Of a stretch of 64,000 bases of DNA, positions 26,684 to 36,034 are shown piece after piece. The notes under the pieces are model-generated. The model saw only the letters and a program-made list of their open reading frames with translations, searched no databases and was not told the origin of the DNA. A program made the position numbers and the translations under genes. Every line of letters starts with the position of its first letter. Position 1 is the stretch's first letter. The DNA comes from an uncultured Granulosicoccaceae bacterium. Its GTDB lineage: Bacteria > Pseudomonadota > Gammaproteobacteria > Granulosicoccales > Granulosicoccaceae. The stretch covers positions 40,621 through 104,620 of the forward strand of contig CALLLW010000001.1 in assembly GCA_938007995.1 (NCBI GenBank). Direction: 5' to 3'.

Positions 26684-28282
26684 ATGAACTCCTATTCCGA
26701 AGAAATTCAAAATACAGCTAATACCATCGCTGCAGCCGGCGACTCATGGCACGCGATAGATGCTGAGTACGTTGCACGTATGCGTTTACAAAATCGCTTT
26801 AGTACCGGCCTTGATATAGCGCGTTACACAGCGAAGATTATGCGCGAAGACATGGCTGCCTACGATACTGATTCGTCTAAATACACTCAATCACTGGGCG
26901 TATGGCACGGCTTTATTGCGCAACAAAAGATGATCTCAATCAAAAAGCACTTTACACATACCCGTGGTCGCTATCTGTATTTGTCTGGCTGGATGATTGC
27001 GGCCCTGCGTTCAGAATTTGGCCCGTTACCTGACCAGTCAATGCATGAGAAAACATCGGTACCTGCATTAATAGAAGAGCTGTATACCTTTTTAAAGCAA
27101 GCGGATGCCCGGGAAATGAGACACCTGTTTACCGACCTTGATGCTGCCACAGAAGATGGCAATGAGATACTGGTTAAATCACTCAGCGATAAAATTGATA
27201 ATTACGAAACGCATGTGGTACCGATCATTGCTGATATCGATGCCGGTTTTGGTAATGAAGAAGCCACCTACCTGTTGGCAAAGAAGCTGATTGAAGCCGG
27301 CGCCTGCTGCCTGCAGATTGAAAACCAGGTTTCTGACGTTAAACAATGCGGTCACCAGGACGGCAAAGTGACTGTTCCACACGAGGATTTTCTGGCCAAA
27401 ATCAATGCGCTGCGCTACGCCTTTCTTGAGCTTGGTGTTGACGACGGCATTATCGTGGCCCGTACTGATTCACTTGGTGCCGGTCTGACGCAGAAGATAC
27501 CTGTATCCAAGTCTCCGGGTGATATTGCAGATCAATACATTCGATTTATCGATGGCGAAGAAGTCTCTGACGTTTCAACGCTTGGCTCCGGTGATGTTGT
27601 TATTCAACGTGACGGGAAAATGATAAAAACCTCACGCATGCCGAATGGGTTGTTTCAGTTTAAACCGGGTACCGGTGAAGATCGAGTGGTACTTGACTGC
27701 ATCACGGCGTTGCAGAACGGTGCCGACCTGCTGTGGATTGAAACCGAAAAACCTCATGTTGCGCAAATAGCCGGTATGGTTGATAGAATCCGCGACGTTG
27801 TCCCTGATGCAAAGCTGGTTTACAACAACAGCCCGTCTTTTAACTGGACTCTCAACTTCCGTCAGCAGGTATTTGATGCATGGCTCGAAGAAGGTAAAGA
27901 TCTGTCCGCGTACAACCGTGATGATTTAATGAGCGTTGAGTACGACGACTCTGAACTGAGCAAAGAGGCTGATGAGAAAATTCGCACATTCCAGGCAGAT
28001 GCGGCGAAAGGCGCCGGTATTTTCCATCACCTGATCACACTGCCGACCTATCACACCGCAGCTCTGTCTACGGATACATTAGCGAAGGGTTACTTCGGTG
28101 ACGAAGGTATGCTGGCCTATGTATTCAATGTACAGCGGCAGGAAATCCGCAATGGTCTTGCCTGTGTCAAGCACCAGGATATGGCGGGCTCGAACATCGG
28201 TGATGATCACAAAGAGTACTTCTCGGGCAGTCAGGCATTAAAAGCCTCCGGTAAGGACAACACCATGAACCAGTTCGGCTAA
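26684..28282 (+). CDS. aceA: Isocitrate lyase
   Basis: Splits isocitrate into glyoxylate and succinate, the first step of the glyoxylate shunt. The active-site loop reads KQCGHQDGK (residues about 220-228, catalytic Cys222), the form found in the longer proteobacterial enzymes. Upstream, PIIADIDAGFGNEEATY holds metal-binding acids, and VARTDS and NNSPSFNW are also conserved. Length 532 fits the long group. The malate synthase partner is not in the window; only the shortened MSG-like protein precedes it. A strong terminator follows. Control by the nearby XRE regulator is likely. Confidence 0.96.
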   Translation: MNSYSEEIQNTANTIAAAGDSWHAIDAEYVARMRLQNRFSTGLDIARYTAKIMREDMAAYDTDSSKYTQSLGVWHGFIAQQKMISIKKHFTHTRGRYLYLSGWMIAALRSEFGPLPDQSMHEKTSVPALIEELYTFLKQADAREMRHLFTDLDAATEDGNEILVKSLSDKIDNYETHVVPIIADIDAGFGNEEATYLLAKKLIEAGACCLQIENQVSDVKQCGHQDGKVTVPHEDFLAKINALRYAFLELGVDDGIIVARTDSLGAGLTQKIPVSKSPGDIADQYIRFIDGEEVSDVSTLGSGDVVIQRDGKMIKTSRMPNGLFQFKPGTGEDRVVLDCITALQNGADLLWIETEKPHVAQIAGMVDRIRDVVPDAKLVYNNSPSFNWTLNFRQQVFDAWLEEGKDLSAYNRDDLMSVEYDDSELSKEADEKIRTFQADAAKGAGIFHHLITLPTYHTAALSTDTLAKGYFGDEGMLAYVFNVQRQEIRNGLACVKHQDMAGSNIGDDHKEYFSGSQALKASGKDNTMNQFG

Positions 28283-28303
28283 TCTTCAAAGCCTTGCGGG
28301 ATC

Positions 28304-28338
28304 AAAAAGGTGCAGGGATTTTCTCTGCACCTTTTTTG
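28304..28338 (+). terminator. Rho-independent terminator of aceA
   Basis: AAAAAGGTGCAG (28304-28315) pairs perfectly with CTGCACCTTTTT (28325-28336) across a 9-base loop, and the T-run continues on the plus strand. The A-rich left arm makes it usable in both directions, so it can also end the convergent MATE transcript. Confidence 0.9.
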
Positions 28339-28364
28339 TTTTTAGCCTTCCTTTGTATTCCTCG

Positions 28365-29723
28365 TTACGCCATTCCACGTTCAATCTGTTGCAGTCTGAT
28401 CCGCAGTCGAAAAGCAAGTAGCACAGCGGCTACAGTCAAGCCAAGTATCAACCCACCCCACAAACCTGTGGCTCCCCAGCCAAGATGATGTGCCGCGATG
28501 TAGCCTACAGTAAAAGCAATTGCCCAGTAGGAGAGTGCGTTAATCAACATGGGGACCCGCGTGTCATTCATACCTCGCAAAAGTCCAAGCAGGGTTACCT
28601 GCACGCCATCAGATAATTGAAAGATTGCCGCGAGCACTATCAGGCCTGACGCCATCTGCCTGACCGCAACATCAGTGGTATAAATGGCCGTTAGCTGATG
28701 ACGAAACAGCAGCAAGAGACTAACAGTTATGCTGGCAAGCACCACGGTGATCAGCATGCCACTGGCAACACGGAGCTTTAAAGACTCATAAGCACCGCGA
28801 CCGTATACACGCCCTGCTCTTGCTGTCAACGCAAAGGACAAGCCGAGCGGCAGCATGTAACACACACCGGAAATACTGATCGCTACATTATGCGCGCCTG
28901 CTTCAAGCGTACCGAGCATGCCCATCTGCACCGCGGTCGCTGTAAAAAGACCCGCCTCAAATAACAGAGTCAGATAGATTGGCATTGATACCACTAACAT
29001 CGGTTTTATCTGAGACCAGCGAGGATGCTCATAGGTTGAAAGAAACTGGTATCGTGAAAACCTGTTGCCGCGCAGATAAACGATCAGTGATACTGCCATG
29101 GTGATAGAGACCAGTGCAGTCGCAATACCGATGCCCGTCAGCCCCAGCTTTGGAAAACCGAACATACCCAGACCCAGTGCCAGATCTGCAAAAATGTTCA
29201 CCAGTAAACCAAGCAACTGTATCACTACAACGCCTTTGGTATACCCGGTAGCTTCACAAGCATTGCGACAGGCCATTACCACTGCGAATGCGGGCAAACT
29301 AAAGCTCGCGGGAATCAGGTATTGCTTGATCAGTGGTACAAGCTCCGGATCGAGCGCCCAGCGATCAAGCGTTGATACCATGAACCAGGTGCTTACCATG
29401 GCAATAATGCCGGTAAATATCCCTATCCATAGCCCCTGAGTAAAAACAGATCCAACGAATACACGACGTCCCTGCCCGATCAGTCTGGACAAAGTCGGTG
29501 AGATACCAGCCATTAACCCAATGCAGGACAACGACGCAAAAAACCACAGACCGGCACCGATGCCACCAGCCGCCAGTTCAAGTGCACCCAACCGACCCGC
29601 TATTAACGTATCGACAAGCCCGGTGCCCATGGTTAACAGTTGCGCCAGCATTAGCGGCACTGCAAGCCGCAGTGTGCGACGTGCATCAAGCAGCAGTCGT
29701 TTCACATATCGTGAATCAGACAC
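28365..29723 (-). CDS. MATE family efflux transporter
   Basis: Cation-coupled multidrug exporter in the inner membrane, 452 residues with about 12 helices in two similar halves. Characteristic N-half segments are AVPLMLAQLLTMGTGLVDTLIAGRLGALELAAG (about residues 21-53) and GISPTLSRLIGQGR. The second half repeats the layout (VSMPIYLTLLFEAGLFTATAVQMG, AHNVAISISGVCYMLPLGLS). Starts at GTG with no strong ribosome site. The next minus-strand gene upstream is a glutathione S-transferase, with 26 bases between, so both may be co-transcribed in a detoxification unit. Confidence 0.92.
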   Translation of the reverse strand: MSDSRYVKRLLLDARRTLRLAVPLMLAQLLTMGTGLVDTLIAGRLGALELAAGGIGAGLWFFASLSCIGLMAGISPTLSRLIGQGRRVFVGSVFTQGLWIGIFTGIIAMVSTWFMVSTLDRWALDPELVPLIKQYLIPASFSLPAFAVVMACRNACEATGYTKGVVVIQLLGLLVNIFADLALGLGMFGFPKLGLTGIGIATALVSITMAVSLIVYLRGNRFSRYQFLSTYEHPRWSQIKPMLVVSMPIYLTLLFEAGLFTATAVQMGMLGTLEAGAHNVAISISGVCYMLPLGLSFALTARAGRVYGRGAYESLKLRVASGMLITVVLASITVSLLLLFRHQLTAIYTTDVAVRQMASGLIVLAAIFQLSDGVQVTLLGLLRGMNDTRVPMLINALSYWAIAFTVGYIAAHHLGWGATGLWGGLILGLTVAAVLLAFRLRIRLQQIERGMA

Positions 29724-29749
29724 TCAGGTAAACTGCTTTAATTTCTGAA

Positions 29750-30355
29750 TCAGGCAGGCAGTGTCTGCTGCAGCGAAGCACGTTGGGAAAACCCGGCGTA
29801 CCAACTGGCTAACGACGGGGCATAGTCACGCCAGGCTTCATCCGGATTGCGGAAGTCGAGATAACCGAGCGCTATCGCAATACTCAGAGTTCCAATGTTG
29901 ATCTGATCTGAATACTGCGCACAATCCTGCTCCAGTTGCGCGATTGCCCGACGACATTTGGCCAGCTGTGCTTCAATCCATTGCGACCACTGCTTATCAA
30001 TCGGTCTGACAAAACCCTCATAACGCACCAGCACTGCAGCATAACAAAGACCGTCGGCCATCGCCTGTAATCTGAGCACCTGCCAACGTTGCCAACCCTC
30101 AATCGGGTACAAGTCACCCTGAAACTCAGCGTCGAGATACTCGCAAATGACCCTGGAATCATATAAACACTGACCATTATCGAGTTGTAGCGCCGGAATC
30201 TTTCCCAGCGGATTATCTGACGCCAATTGATCCGGTGTATTGACCGGAGTAAGCACCACCTCTTCAAGCTGAAGCTGATCTGCAATACCACATTCCGCTG
30301 CGACAACACGCACCTTGCGGACGAAGGGTGACGCGGGATTATGGTAGAGTTTCAT
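29750..30355 (-). CDS. Glutathione S-transferase family protein
   Basis: About 201 residues. The N-terminal thioredoxin-like domain starts MKLYHNPASPFVRKVRVVA, with the glutathione-contact motifs NPLGKIPAL (cis-Pro, about residue 50) and LYDSRVICEYLD (about 64). The C-terminal half is helical. Activity is conjugation or reduction using glutathione; substrate unknown. Start set at ATG 30355, which has AAGG seven bases upstream, rather than the TTG two codons earlier. Located just upstream of the MATE exporter on the same strand. A 13-bp tandem repeat lies behind its start. Confidence 0.88.
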   Translation of the reverse strand: MKLYHNPASPFVRKVRVVAAECGIADQLQLEEVVLTPVNTPDQLASDNPLGKIPALQLDNGQCLYDSRVICEYLDAEFQGDLYPIEGWQRWQVLRLQAMADGLCYAAVLVRYEGFVRPIDKQWSQWIEAQLAKCRRAIAQLEQDCAQYSDQINIGTLSIAIALGYLDFRNPDEAWRDYAPSLASWYAGFSQRASLQQTLPA

Positions 30356-30390
30356 AGGCAAACCTTAATTGGTGATCTTGATTGGCGGCC

Positions 30391-30455
30391 GTAACTGGCC
30401 ACCGTAACCGGTGACCGTAACTGGTGACCGTAACTGGCGACAGTAACTGGCGACC
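30391..30455. repeat. 13-bp tandem repeat, five units
   Basis: Five consecutive 13-bp units of consensus GTAACTGGYGACC at 30391-30403, 30404-30416, 30417-30429, 30430-30442 and 30443-30455, each differing by one to three bases. A degenerate sixth unit may precede them. They lie between the divergent GST and glycerate kinase genes. Several units contain the palindrome GGTGACC. It could be a variable-number repeat that changes promoter spacing, or a protein-binding array. Confidence 0.9.
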
Positions 30456-30571
30456 CCGGGGCAGTTTACACCACAGTAAGTGTTATATCTTCAGTGGCTG
30501 TTGTTGGATGCCTTGCCATGCATTTTCTCAAACGGTAAAAGTACAAAAACAAGCATGCAGGAGAGATGGCA

Positions 30572-31858
30572 ATGGATGAAAAAACCTTTTTAAAGTCAAT
30601 GTTCACCGCTGCAGTAAGTGCTGCTCAGGCTGACAGAACCATACCTGCCTACCTACCCGCTGTACCTTCCGGCAGCACAGTAGTGATTGGTGCCGGTAAA
30701 GCATCAGCTGAAATGGCACGTGCATTTGAAGCGCACTGGCATGGCCCGAAAGAGAAGCTCTCGGGGCTGGTTGTCACGCGCTACGACTATGCAGTTGAAT
30801 GCGAGCACATTGAAATTGTAGAAGCCGCACACCCGGTACCCGATGCTGCCGGCGAACACGCAGCGAAAAGAATTCTTGATACTGTCAGCAATCTTACTGA
30901 ACGGGATCTGGTTGTTTGCCTGATCTCCGGTGGTGGCTCATCACTGTTATCACTACCGGCAGACGGACTCACTCTGGCTGACAAACAACAAATGAATCGC
31001 GCGCTGCTTAAAAGTGGCGCCAACATTCGTGAGATGAACTGCGTACGAAAGCACCTCTCTGCAATTAAGGGCGGTCGACTCGCCGAAGCAATTCACCCGG
31101 CTAAATTGGTAACACTGCTTATATCAGATGTTCCTGATGACGATCCCGATGTGATTGCCTCTGGTCCGACAGTCCCCGACCCGACAAGCTACCGCGAGGC
31201 GATTGAAATTATCAACAGGTATGGCATAACCGAACCACAGTCAGCCATTCAACATTTACAACGCGGACTAACATCTGACACCGTGCAGTTAACCGAAACA
31301 CCAAAGCCTGATAACCCGTGCTTTACAAACACCGTGGCAGCGTTGATCGCCACACCGCAGCTTTCGCTGCAGGCAGCAGCTAAAGTCGCTTTAGATCATG
31401 GATTCACGCCGCTGATTCTCGGTGACAGCATCGAGGGGGAAGCTTCTCAGGTAGCAACCGTACTAGCAGGTATTACCAAACAGGTGGTTCGCCATGCACA
31501 ACCGGTAAAGAAACCTTGTGTGCTGTTATCCGGAGGTGAAACTACAGTTACAGTCAAAGGTGATGGACGCGGCGGCCGTAATGCCGAGTTCTGTCTGGCA
31601 CTTGCCCGAACGTTGAACGGTCTTGAGGGTGTGTTCTGTCTTGCAGCAGATACCGATGGTATTGACGGCAGTGAAGACAATGCCGGCTGCTTTGTCACTC
31701 CTGCAACACTTGCCAAAGCTGCGGATGCAGGACTTTCTGCCAACGACTATCTGGCCAATAACGACGCCTACAGTTTCTTTGAGAAAATTGATGATCTGTT
31801 GATAACCGGCCCTACTTTCACCAATGTAAATGATTTCAGAGCCATACTTATTAAATGA
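30572..31858 (+). CDS. Glycerate 2-kinase (MOFRL family)
   Basis: Phosphorylates D-glycerate to 2-phosphoglycerate. Recognised from VVIGAGKASAEMARAFE (about residues 36-52), LISGGGSSLLSLPADG (about 115-130), SGANIREMNCVRKHLSAIKGGRLA (about 147-170) and the C-terminal MOFRL segment LLSGGETTVTVKGDGRGGRNAEFCLALA. Length about 428 is typical. AGGAG is eight bases before the ATG at 30572 and only two before an ATG at 30566, so the inner start is preferred. It overlaps the next gene by ATGA, forming a two-gene operon. Confidence 0.92.
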   Translation: MDEKTFLKSMFTAAVSAAQADRTIPAYLPAVPSGSTVVIGAGKASAEMARAFEAHWHGPKEKLSGLVVTRYDYAVECEHIEIVEAAHPVPDAAGEHAAKRILDTVSNLTERDLVVCLISGGGSSLLSLPADGLTLADKQQMNRALLKSGANIREMNCVRKHLSAIKGGRLAEAIHPAKLVTLLISDVPDDDPDVIASGPTVPDPTSYREAIEIINRYGITEPQSAIQHLQRGLTSDTVQLTETPKPDNPCFTNTVAALIATPQLSLQAAAKVALDHGFTPLILGDSIEGEASQVATVLAGITKQVVRHAQPVKKPCVLLSGGETTVTVKGDGRGGRNAEFCLALARTLNGLEGVFCLAADTDGIDGSEDNAGCFVTPATLAKAADAGLSANDYLANNDAYSFFEKIDDLLITGPTFTNVNDFRAILIK

Positions 31859-32772
31859 ACAACTCATCGCTTGATCCGGAGATATCCGCCTACCTTGCCA
31901 ATGCACAGCAGACACTGTCCACGGCACATTTGCTTACCGCACCGGAAGTGCGCAAAGTCATGCAAGAGCTGCGACTCAAGCCCACTGAAGTTACAGATGT
32001 TTATCGGGTCAATGACCTTGCAATACCCACGGCCTCTGGCAGTTTAAAATGCCGGCTTTATCAGCCGAGTGATCAGCACAATCTGCCGCTGCTCGTCTGG
32101 TTTCATGGCGGCGGCTGGGTGCTTGGCGATCTCGACTCTGCCGATATGACTTGCAGAGACTTATCCAGTCTGTCCGGTTGTATGGTGTTATCAGTGGATT
32201 ATCGCCTGGCGCCGGAACATCCTTTTCCTGCAGCATTCGACGATGCAGTTGCTGCGTTGCGATACGCGTTTGATCAAGCCTCTGAACTCGGCGCAGATAT
32301 CAACCGGATTGCAATCGGAGGCGATAGTGCCGGTGCCAATCTTGCCGCCTGCGCCTGTAATCACAGCCGCAATCTACCGGTTAAATTTCAATTGCTGATT
32401 TATCCGGTAGTAGAGGCCAGCTTCGACAATGCCAGCTACACAGAAAATGCAGAGAACTGCGGTCTGACCCGTGAGCTGATGAAGTGGTTCTGGCTGCAAT
32501 ACGTGCCCGATGAAGCCACCCGCGAAGACGATCGCGTAGCACCGTTGAACAGTGACTTAGTCGGACTTCCTCCTGCCTGGGTTATGGTTGTGGATCTCGA
32601 CCCACTGCGCGACGAAGGGTTGAAATATGCAACGGCATTACAAAATAACAGCGTGCCGGTGGAAGTCGAAACTGCAGCGGGTACTATCCACGGGTTCTTC
32701 AGTATGCCGACAAACGGCAGCTACCAAGCAAGAAAAACCGCTGCCTCCAGGCTGAAAGAGAGTTTAATGTAA
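31855..32772 (+). CDS. Alpha/beta hydrolase, hormone-sensitive-lipase type
   Basis: Esterase of the HSL group, 305 residues. The oxyanion motif HGGGWVLGDLDS (about residues 82-93) and nucleophile elbow GGDSAGANLAA (about 152-162) are intact; the acid is in MVVDLDPLRDEG (about 243) and the His in GTIHGFFSMP (about 283). It would hydrolyse short-chain esters or lactones. The start overlaps the glycerate kinase stop (ATGA), so the hydrolase may release a glycerate-type acid that the kinase then uses; this pathway link is inference. Confidence 0.9.
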   Translation: MNNSSLDPEISAYLANAQQTLSTAHLLTAPEVRKVMQELRLKPTEVTDVYRVNDLAIPTASGSLKCRLYQPSDQHNLPLLVWFHGGGWVLGDLDSADMTCRDLSSLSGCMVLSVDYRLAPEHPFPAAFDDAVAALRYAFDQASELGADINRIAIGGDSAGANLAACACNHSRNLPVKFQLLIYPVVEASFDNASYTENAENCGLTRELMKWFWLQYVPDEATREDDRVAPLNSDLVGLPPAWVMVVDLDPLRDEGLKYATALQNNSVPVEVETAAGTIHGFFSMPTNGSYQARKTAASRLKESLM

Positions 32773-32921
32773 CTTATTTGATACAAATTGCTTCGAAATT
32801 TGAACAAGCTCACAGCGATTTAGGAATAACACCGGCATAATGTGTCACATCAGTTGAGGCAGACCACCTGCATCAACTCATCAATTTCTCCAGAGCGTTG
32901 ACGGTAGCCACGTCGACACCG

Positions 32922-32948
32922 AAAAGACTGCTCAACGAGCAGTCTTTT
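32922..32948. terminator. Terminator-like hairpin
   Basis: AAAAGACTGCTC (32922-32933) and GAGCAGTCTTTT (32937-32948) form a perfect 12-bp stem with a 3-base loop. It lies 150 bases after the esterase gene and 90 bases before the next plus-strand gene. The T-stretch is inside the stem followed by CCTCTGTTTG, adequate for a factor-independent terminator. Confidence 0.75.
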
Positions 32949-33040
32949 CCTCTGTTTGTCGCAAACTTATTTCTTGCATCACAGTGCTTCATCAAACCCA
33001 TGCGCGGCTATAATCAACGACGCACTGGAAAATATCCCCC

Positions 33041-35941
33041 ATGAACGCTGCTGCCATTCACCATGCCAATCTTCGCCCACTGTATCTGCAGCTATCGCAG
33101 GCGATTGGTGGTGAAGTCGATTTCTCATCGGCTGGAGTGGCACTTTTCGCAAGCGATGCATCCAATTATCGGCAAGTACCTTTGGGCATTGTATTTCCGC
33201 AATCCGAAGACGATATAAAAACAACTTTCAAACTATGCCGTGCCCACAAAGTACCTGTGCTGATGCGTGGCGCCGGTACTTCGCAAAACGGCCAGACGGT
33301 CAATCAGGCCGTGATACTTGATTGCTCTCGATTTATGAATCAGGTGCTGGCAATTGATGCGGAAAGCAAAACTGCAGTCATTCAGCCCGGCCTGGTCTGT
33401 GATGCGTTAAAAACTAAAGCCGAGCTTGACGGTTTGACTTTCGGCCCTGATCCGGCAACCCATAGCCGTTGTACCCTGGGCGGCATGATCGGCAACAACT
33501 CATGTGGTCCGCACTCTATGCTGGCTGGTAAGACTGTTGAAAACATTCTTGAACTGAAAGTGCTGACCACAGCTGGTGATATTTTTACCGTCGGACCAAC
33601 CACCGAGACTGAGCTTGCAGAAATTATCTCCGCTAACGATAACCGCAGTGAGATCTATCGACAGCTGAAAACAATTAGAGATAAGTATGCAGATGAAATC
33701 CGACAGCGCTATCCAACTATTAAACGTCGGGTTTCCGGATACAACCTCGATCAACTGTTACCTGAGAATGGATTTAATGTTGCACGCTCTCTGGTCGGAT
33801 CTGAAGGCACTTGCGTCAGTGTACTGAGTGCCAAAGTAAAGCTGATTGAAAACCCGAAGTTCAAGCATCTTTTTGTACTGGGTTTTGAGAACATATTTGA
33901 AGCCGGAGACAGCGTCCCGGAAATTATGCCGTTTTCACCCATCGCTATGGAGGGGCTGGACTGGAATATCATCGGCGGCCTGAATGACCGTAATCTGAAA
34001 CAAAGAGAAGTCGCTTTACTTCCTGAAGGCCGTGCATGGTTGTTAATAGAGTTGGCTGCAAATACGTTGATTGAGCTTGATCATCTCTGCGCCGACTTCG
34101 AACTTTCCATGACTGACAAGCCAGAGGTTACCGGCATCAAGTCAGTGACTGACGCCACAGAAATCAACGATATCTGGAGCATTCGCGAACAAGGTGCATC
34201 TGCGACAGCGCTGGCATTGAATCCGGGTGATACCGACCCGGTCGTTGGCTGGGAAGATACCGCAGTCGATCCATTGCAGCTCGGTGATTACCTGAGAGAA
34301 CTTTACAAACTGGTGGATAGCTATGGCTACCAGACCAGTCTGTACGGACATTTTGGTGATGGCTGTATTCACGCAAGGATGACCTTCGATACAAGAAGTA
34401 CAGAAGGCATTGCCAAATGGCGGCGGTTTAGCAAAGAAATAGCTGAGCTGGTAGTGAAATACAACGGATCTCTATCTGGTGAGCATGGTGACGGTCAGGC
34501 CAAAGCCGAGTTCCTGCCAGTGATGTACGGCGAAACGCTGATGCAGGCATTCAGAGAATTCAAGCAGGCGTGGGACCCGAACCGGATGATGAACCCCGGT
34601 AAACTGATTGATGCCTACCGTATGGATGAAAACCTGCGATTCGGACCTGACTACACAACCCCTGTTTTTACCAGTGTGCTGAACTTTACTGAAGATGCCG
34701 GAGGGTTTGGTCGCAGCACAGAACGATGTATAGGCATGGGTAAATGCCGTGCGCAAACCGGTGCGATGTGTCCCAGTTATCAGGCGACTGGCGAGGAGCG
34801 ATTTTCAACACGCGGCCGTGCCCATTTACTACACGAACTTCTCAGAGGTGAGCTGATCGAAGACGGTTTTTACAACACCGATATAGCAACCTCACTGGAG
34901 CACTGTTTATCCTGCAAGGCCTGTAAGACCGAATGCCCTACGCAAGTAGATATCGCTGCCTATAAATCAGAGTTTATGGCGCAGCACTACAAAACCAAAC
35001 GCCGACCGCTTAACCATTATTTCTTCGGCAAAGCGGGAGACTGGTTACCGTTACTAAGCAAAGCACCGTGGTTGTTTAACTCGCTACAAAAAGGCATTAC
35101 AGGTAAATTTCTGAAAGCGATACTGGGCATACAACAACAGAAAATTCTGCCTGCTTTGAGTAAAACACCATTTAGGCAATGGATAAAAAATAACTCAACC
35201 TTAGAACAAGCGGACTTTTATATAACGGGCAATGGCCAGCCTGTGGTTCTGTGGATTGACAGCGTAAACAATGCTTACCGAAGTGAAGTCCTGACAACGG
35301 CTGTGTCTTTATTGAATCGCTGCGGATTCAGCGTACATATAGCGAAACAACACTTTTGCTGTGGCAGGCCACTTTATGAGTACGGTTTTCTCGATAAAGC
35401 ACAACAGCAACTGCTTTCAATACTTGAAGATTTTTATCATCATCTGCCAGCTGATTGCAAAGTAATCGTACTTGAGCCTTCGTGCCTGTCAGTGTTTAAA
35501 GACGAATTGCTGCGTCTCTTCCCGAATGATGGCAGAGCCACTGACCTCGCCACACGTACAATGACGATGGCCGACTTTCTTGTTGAACACAGCATCAAAC
35601 CACAAAGAAAGTTTGCCAAAGGCATAGTACATTTACATTGTCACAGTAAATCCGGCCACTCCACAGAACGCGAATGGCTGCAACACTGCTTTGAAGAAGT
35701 GATTGAACCTGAGTCTGGCTGTTGTGGCATGGCCGGTGTTTACGGACTGAAAGAATCTACCGGTCCAACAGGTGACAAGCTTTACCAAAGAAGCCTTGCA
35801 AAAGCAGTCAATGATACTGATACCACAACCAGGGTCGTTACAAACGGCTTCAGTTGTCGAAAGCAGATTGAGGACAACTCGGATCACAAGGCATGGCACC
35901 CGGTGGAAATCATGGATGCCTGCCTGCGTAACGAGGGTTGA
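33041..35941 (+). CDS. FAD-binding and Fe-S-binding 2-hydroxyacid dehydrogenase (GlcD-GlcF / YdiJ-like fusion)
   Basis: 966-residue membrane-associated-type flavoprotein. The N-terminal FAD_binding_4 domain contains LMRGAGTSQNGQTVNQAVILD and GFDPATHS-like GPDPATHSRCTLGGMIGNNS (about residues 75-165). The FAD-oxidase C domain has YGHFGDGCIHARMTF (about 433) and GEHGDGQAKAEFLP. The last third is ferredoxin-like: CIGMGKCRAQTGAMC (about 564) and CLSCKACKTECP (about 626), then two CCG-type cysteine motifs, HFCCGRPLYEYG and SGCCGMAGVYG. It oxidises a D-2-hydroxyacid (D-lactate, glycolate or D-2-hydroxyglutarate are possible) and passes electrons to the respiratory chain. Confidence 0.9.
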   Translation: MNAAAIHHANLRPLYLQLSQAIGGEVDFSSAGVALFASDASNYRQVPLGIVFPQSEDDIKTTFKLCRAHKVPVLMRGAGTSQNGQTVNQAVILDCSRFMNQVLAIDAESKTAVIQPGLVCDALKTKAELDGLTFGPDPATHSRCTLGGMIGNNSCGPHSMLAGKTVENILELKVLTTAGDIFTVGPTTETELAEIISANDNRSEIYRQLKTIRDKYADEIRQRYPTIKRRVSGYNLDQLLPENGFNVARSLVGSEGTCVSVLSAKVKLIENPKFKHLFVLGFENIFEAGDSVPEIMPFSPIAMEGLDWNIIGGLNDRNLKQREVALLPEGRAWLLIELAANTLIELDHLCADFELSMTDKPEVTGIKSVTDATEINDIWSIREQGASATALALNPGDTDPVVGWEDTAVDPLQLGDYLRELYKLVDSYGYQTSLYGHFGDGCIHARMTFDTRSTEGIAKWRRFSKEIAELVVKYNGSLSGEHGDGQAKAEFLPVMYGETLMQAFREFKQAWDPNRMMNPGKLIDAYRMDENLRFGPDYTTPVFTSVLNFTEDAGGFGRSTERCIGMGKCRAQTGAMCPSYQATGEERFSTRGRAHLLHELLRGELIEDGFYNTDIATSLEHCLSCKACKTECPTQVDIAAYKSEFMAQHYKTKRRPLNHYFFGKAGDWLPLLSKAPWLFNSLQKGITGKFLKAILGIQQQKILPALSKTPFRQWIKNNSTLEQADFYITGNGQPVVLWIDSVNNAYRSEVLTTAVSLLNRCGFSVHIAKQHFCCGRPLYEYGFLDKAQQQLLSILEDFYHHLPADCKVIVLEPSCLSVFKDELLRLFPNDGRATDLATRTMTMADFLVEHSIKPQRKFAKGIVHLHCHSKSGHSTEREWLQHCFEEVIEPESGCCGMAGVYGLKESTGPTGDKLYQRSLAKAVNDTDTTTRVVTNGFSCRKQIEDNSDHKAWHPVEIMDACLRNEG

Positions 35942-36034
35942 GTATCTTTGCAGCTACCATAACTGCAACCCTGGCAAATACTCTTACAGCCAACTTTTAC
36001 AGCGAGCACTGGCCTTCACCGATTGGCGCGATGG

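Noticed and set aside
33168..33224. Weak frames opposite the FAD/Fe-S dehydrogenase start
   Set aside because: Antisense shadow of a strong gene.
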